Below are positions 62,878 through 64,000 of a DNA stretch of 64,000 nt, in pieces. The stretch is from Lomentospora prolificans. Taxonomy: Eukaryota > Ascomycota > Sordariomycetes > Microascales > Microascaceae. The notes below the pieces were generated by a model. That model did not search any database, was not told the DNA's origin, and worked only from the letters and a program-made list of their open reading frames with translations. The DNA is taken from assembly GCA_029532625.1 (NCBI GenBank), contig JARFXM010000004.1, forward strand, positions 3,968,001 through 4,032,000, given 5' to 3'. How positions within the stretch are numbered: the first letter of the stretch is position 1; each line of letters starts with the position of its first letter. Both the position numbers and the translations under genes were made by a program.

Positions 62878-64000
62878 TTACAGACGGGATCCGTGAACGA
62901 CCTTGAAGTCAACACCGAGCTCACGACCGCCGTCGTTAAGGACGAGCACACGGACGCTGCCGCGGCCAGAGTCGAAGGCAGCCTTGAGGCGCTCCCAGAG
63001 GTTGGACTGGTCAATGATGGGGAGGTCCTGCTTAACATCACCGGTCTCGGTCATGGCAACGACTAAAAACGGCCGAGTTAGAACCCTGCTGCCCGAGGGG
63101 AGCTCTTGACGGAGAACGGGAAAGAACTTACGAGCACCATCCTGCATGTCAAGGACACGGTACTGCTTGAAGATAGGGCCGAGCATGGTCTGGACGACGA
63201 CACTGGGGGCGGGATGAGAGATGAAAGAGCTCTCCTCATGGAGGGCCTTGGTGAAAAGATCGACACCGAGGTATCGGTACTGGCCAGTAGCGGCAGAGGT
63301 GGAGATTCGGATCACCTGGCAAGGACGGCCCTGGAGCATGAGGAAGTCGCCAATACGGACATGGTGGCAGGGGATGGTGACAGTGTTGGGCACGTAAGGA
63401 GCGCCCGCCTCCGACCTGGGAGCACGAGGAGCACGGGAGACGCGGGTCTCACGGCTCTCATGCTCGACATGGTGGTGGTGGTGGCGGGACTCTGGATGCA
63501 CAATCTTGTCAGCCAACCTGTGCAGCCCCTGGCGGAACGAGTGGTAGTGACCTGCAAGTAAGAAAAGTATTAAGAAGAATCCCAGAGCAAGTCACTTGAC
63601 GACTGTTGCGGGGAGGAAAGGAAAAAAAAAGGACAAAGGAGAAAGAGAACAAGGGAAAGGGGGGAAGACATACCATCCTCATCGTAGTAACCCATCTTGG
63701 AAGGCTTGGTGAAGCGGCGAGGCTCGACGGTTTCTTTGCTGCTGTAAGCTCGGTCGGCGTCCCTGTAGATGCGGCTAGGCTTGCTAGGCTCTACAGCGTA
63801 CTCCTCAACGTGGGTAGTGGTCGTGTGCTGAACCGGGCGGTAGTGGGCTCCCTCGACGGCGAACGTGCTGGAGGGCTGAATACGGGAGCGGTACTCGCGT
63901 TCAGCAATATCAACAGGGCTGGCGGTGTAGTGGTGGTGATGGTCTACCTCGACACGAGTCTCGGCGAAGTCAGGTCGAGAAGGTCTAGCAAGAATGAATT
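62878..64000 (-). CDS. hex1: Woronin body major protein HEX1 (5' end beyond the window)
   Basis: Exons on minus are 63674 to beyond 64000, 63132-63551 and 62878-63062. Introns are 122 nt (GTATGT..TTGCAG) and 69 nt (GTAAGT..TTTTAG). HEX1 self-assembles inside peroxisomes into the crystalline core of Woronin bodies, which plug septal pores after wounding. From the ATG at 63695 the product is 208 residues: MGYYDEDGHYHSFRQG, a His-rich linker, then the eIF5A-like fold (PCHHVRIGDFLMLQGRPCQV, YRYLGVDLFTKALHEESSF, VVQTMLGPIFKQYRVLDMQD), ending in the peroxisomal signal SRL. The hypusine-site lysine of eIF5A is replaced (ATGQYRY). The frame stays open with good coding character for at least 100 codons upstream of 63695 (EREYRSRIQPSSTFAVEGAH, KPSRIYRDADRAYSSKETVE), indicating a longer N-terminal form, probably by alternative start or splicing. 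Confidence 0.97.

Overview
The window looks like nuclear DNA of a filamentous ascomycete (Pezizomycotina, probably a Sordariomycete). The evidence is a HEX1 Woronin-body gene at the right edge (a family restricted to Pezizomycotina), short GT..AG introns of 57-138 nt with CTAAC/CTAAT branch sites, a tRNA-Ile with a 22-nt intron, and several fungus-only protein types. Gene calls are my own exon models, built by joining reading frames at splice signals. No transcript data were available.

Layout: (a) 2-193, the apparent 3' end of an unknown plus-strand gene. (b) 1742-4905 (+), a phosphoinositide-specific phospholipase C with an unusually long last intron. (c) 4906-13592, no gene recognised. (d) 13593-13891 (+), a 73-residue two-exon Cys-rich (zinc-ribbon-like) protein. 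(e) 13892-20252, no gene recognised. (f) 20253-23212 (+), a transcription factor with two C2H2 fingers plus a Zn2Cys6 cluster, convergent with (g) 23959-27075 (-), a Pro/Gln-rich 1005-residue protein. (h) 28764-28859 (+), tRNA-Ile(AAT). (i) 30070 to about 31073 (-) and (j) 32548-37317 (-), two neighbouring genes that share one conserved domain (I believe fungal DUF8032). The second probably has a 3.1 kb first intron. (k) 37318-53974, 16.7 kb without a recognisable gene, carrying a cluster of microsatellites. (l) 53975-56730 (-), a disordered charged protein with a C-terminal conserved block (probably DUF8035). (m) 56731-62877, mostly empty. (n) 62878 to beyond 64000 (-), HEX1.

I see no biosynthetic cluster and no intact transposon. 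The recognisable genes suggest signalling and regulation (PLC, zinc transcription factor, paired DUF8032 proteins) and septal-pore sealing (HEX1), separated by large intergenic tracts with homopolymers, microsatellites and G/C-run hairpins. The most interesting observations are the tandem DUF8032 paralogues, the 3.1 kb and 795 nt introns, the very small zinc-ribbon gene isolated in gene-poor DNA, and the in-frame extension upstream of the usual HEX1 start.
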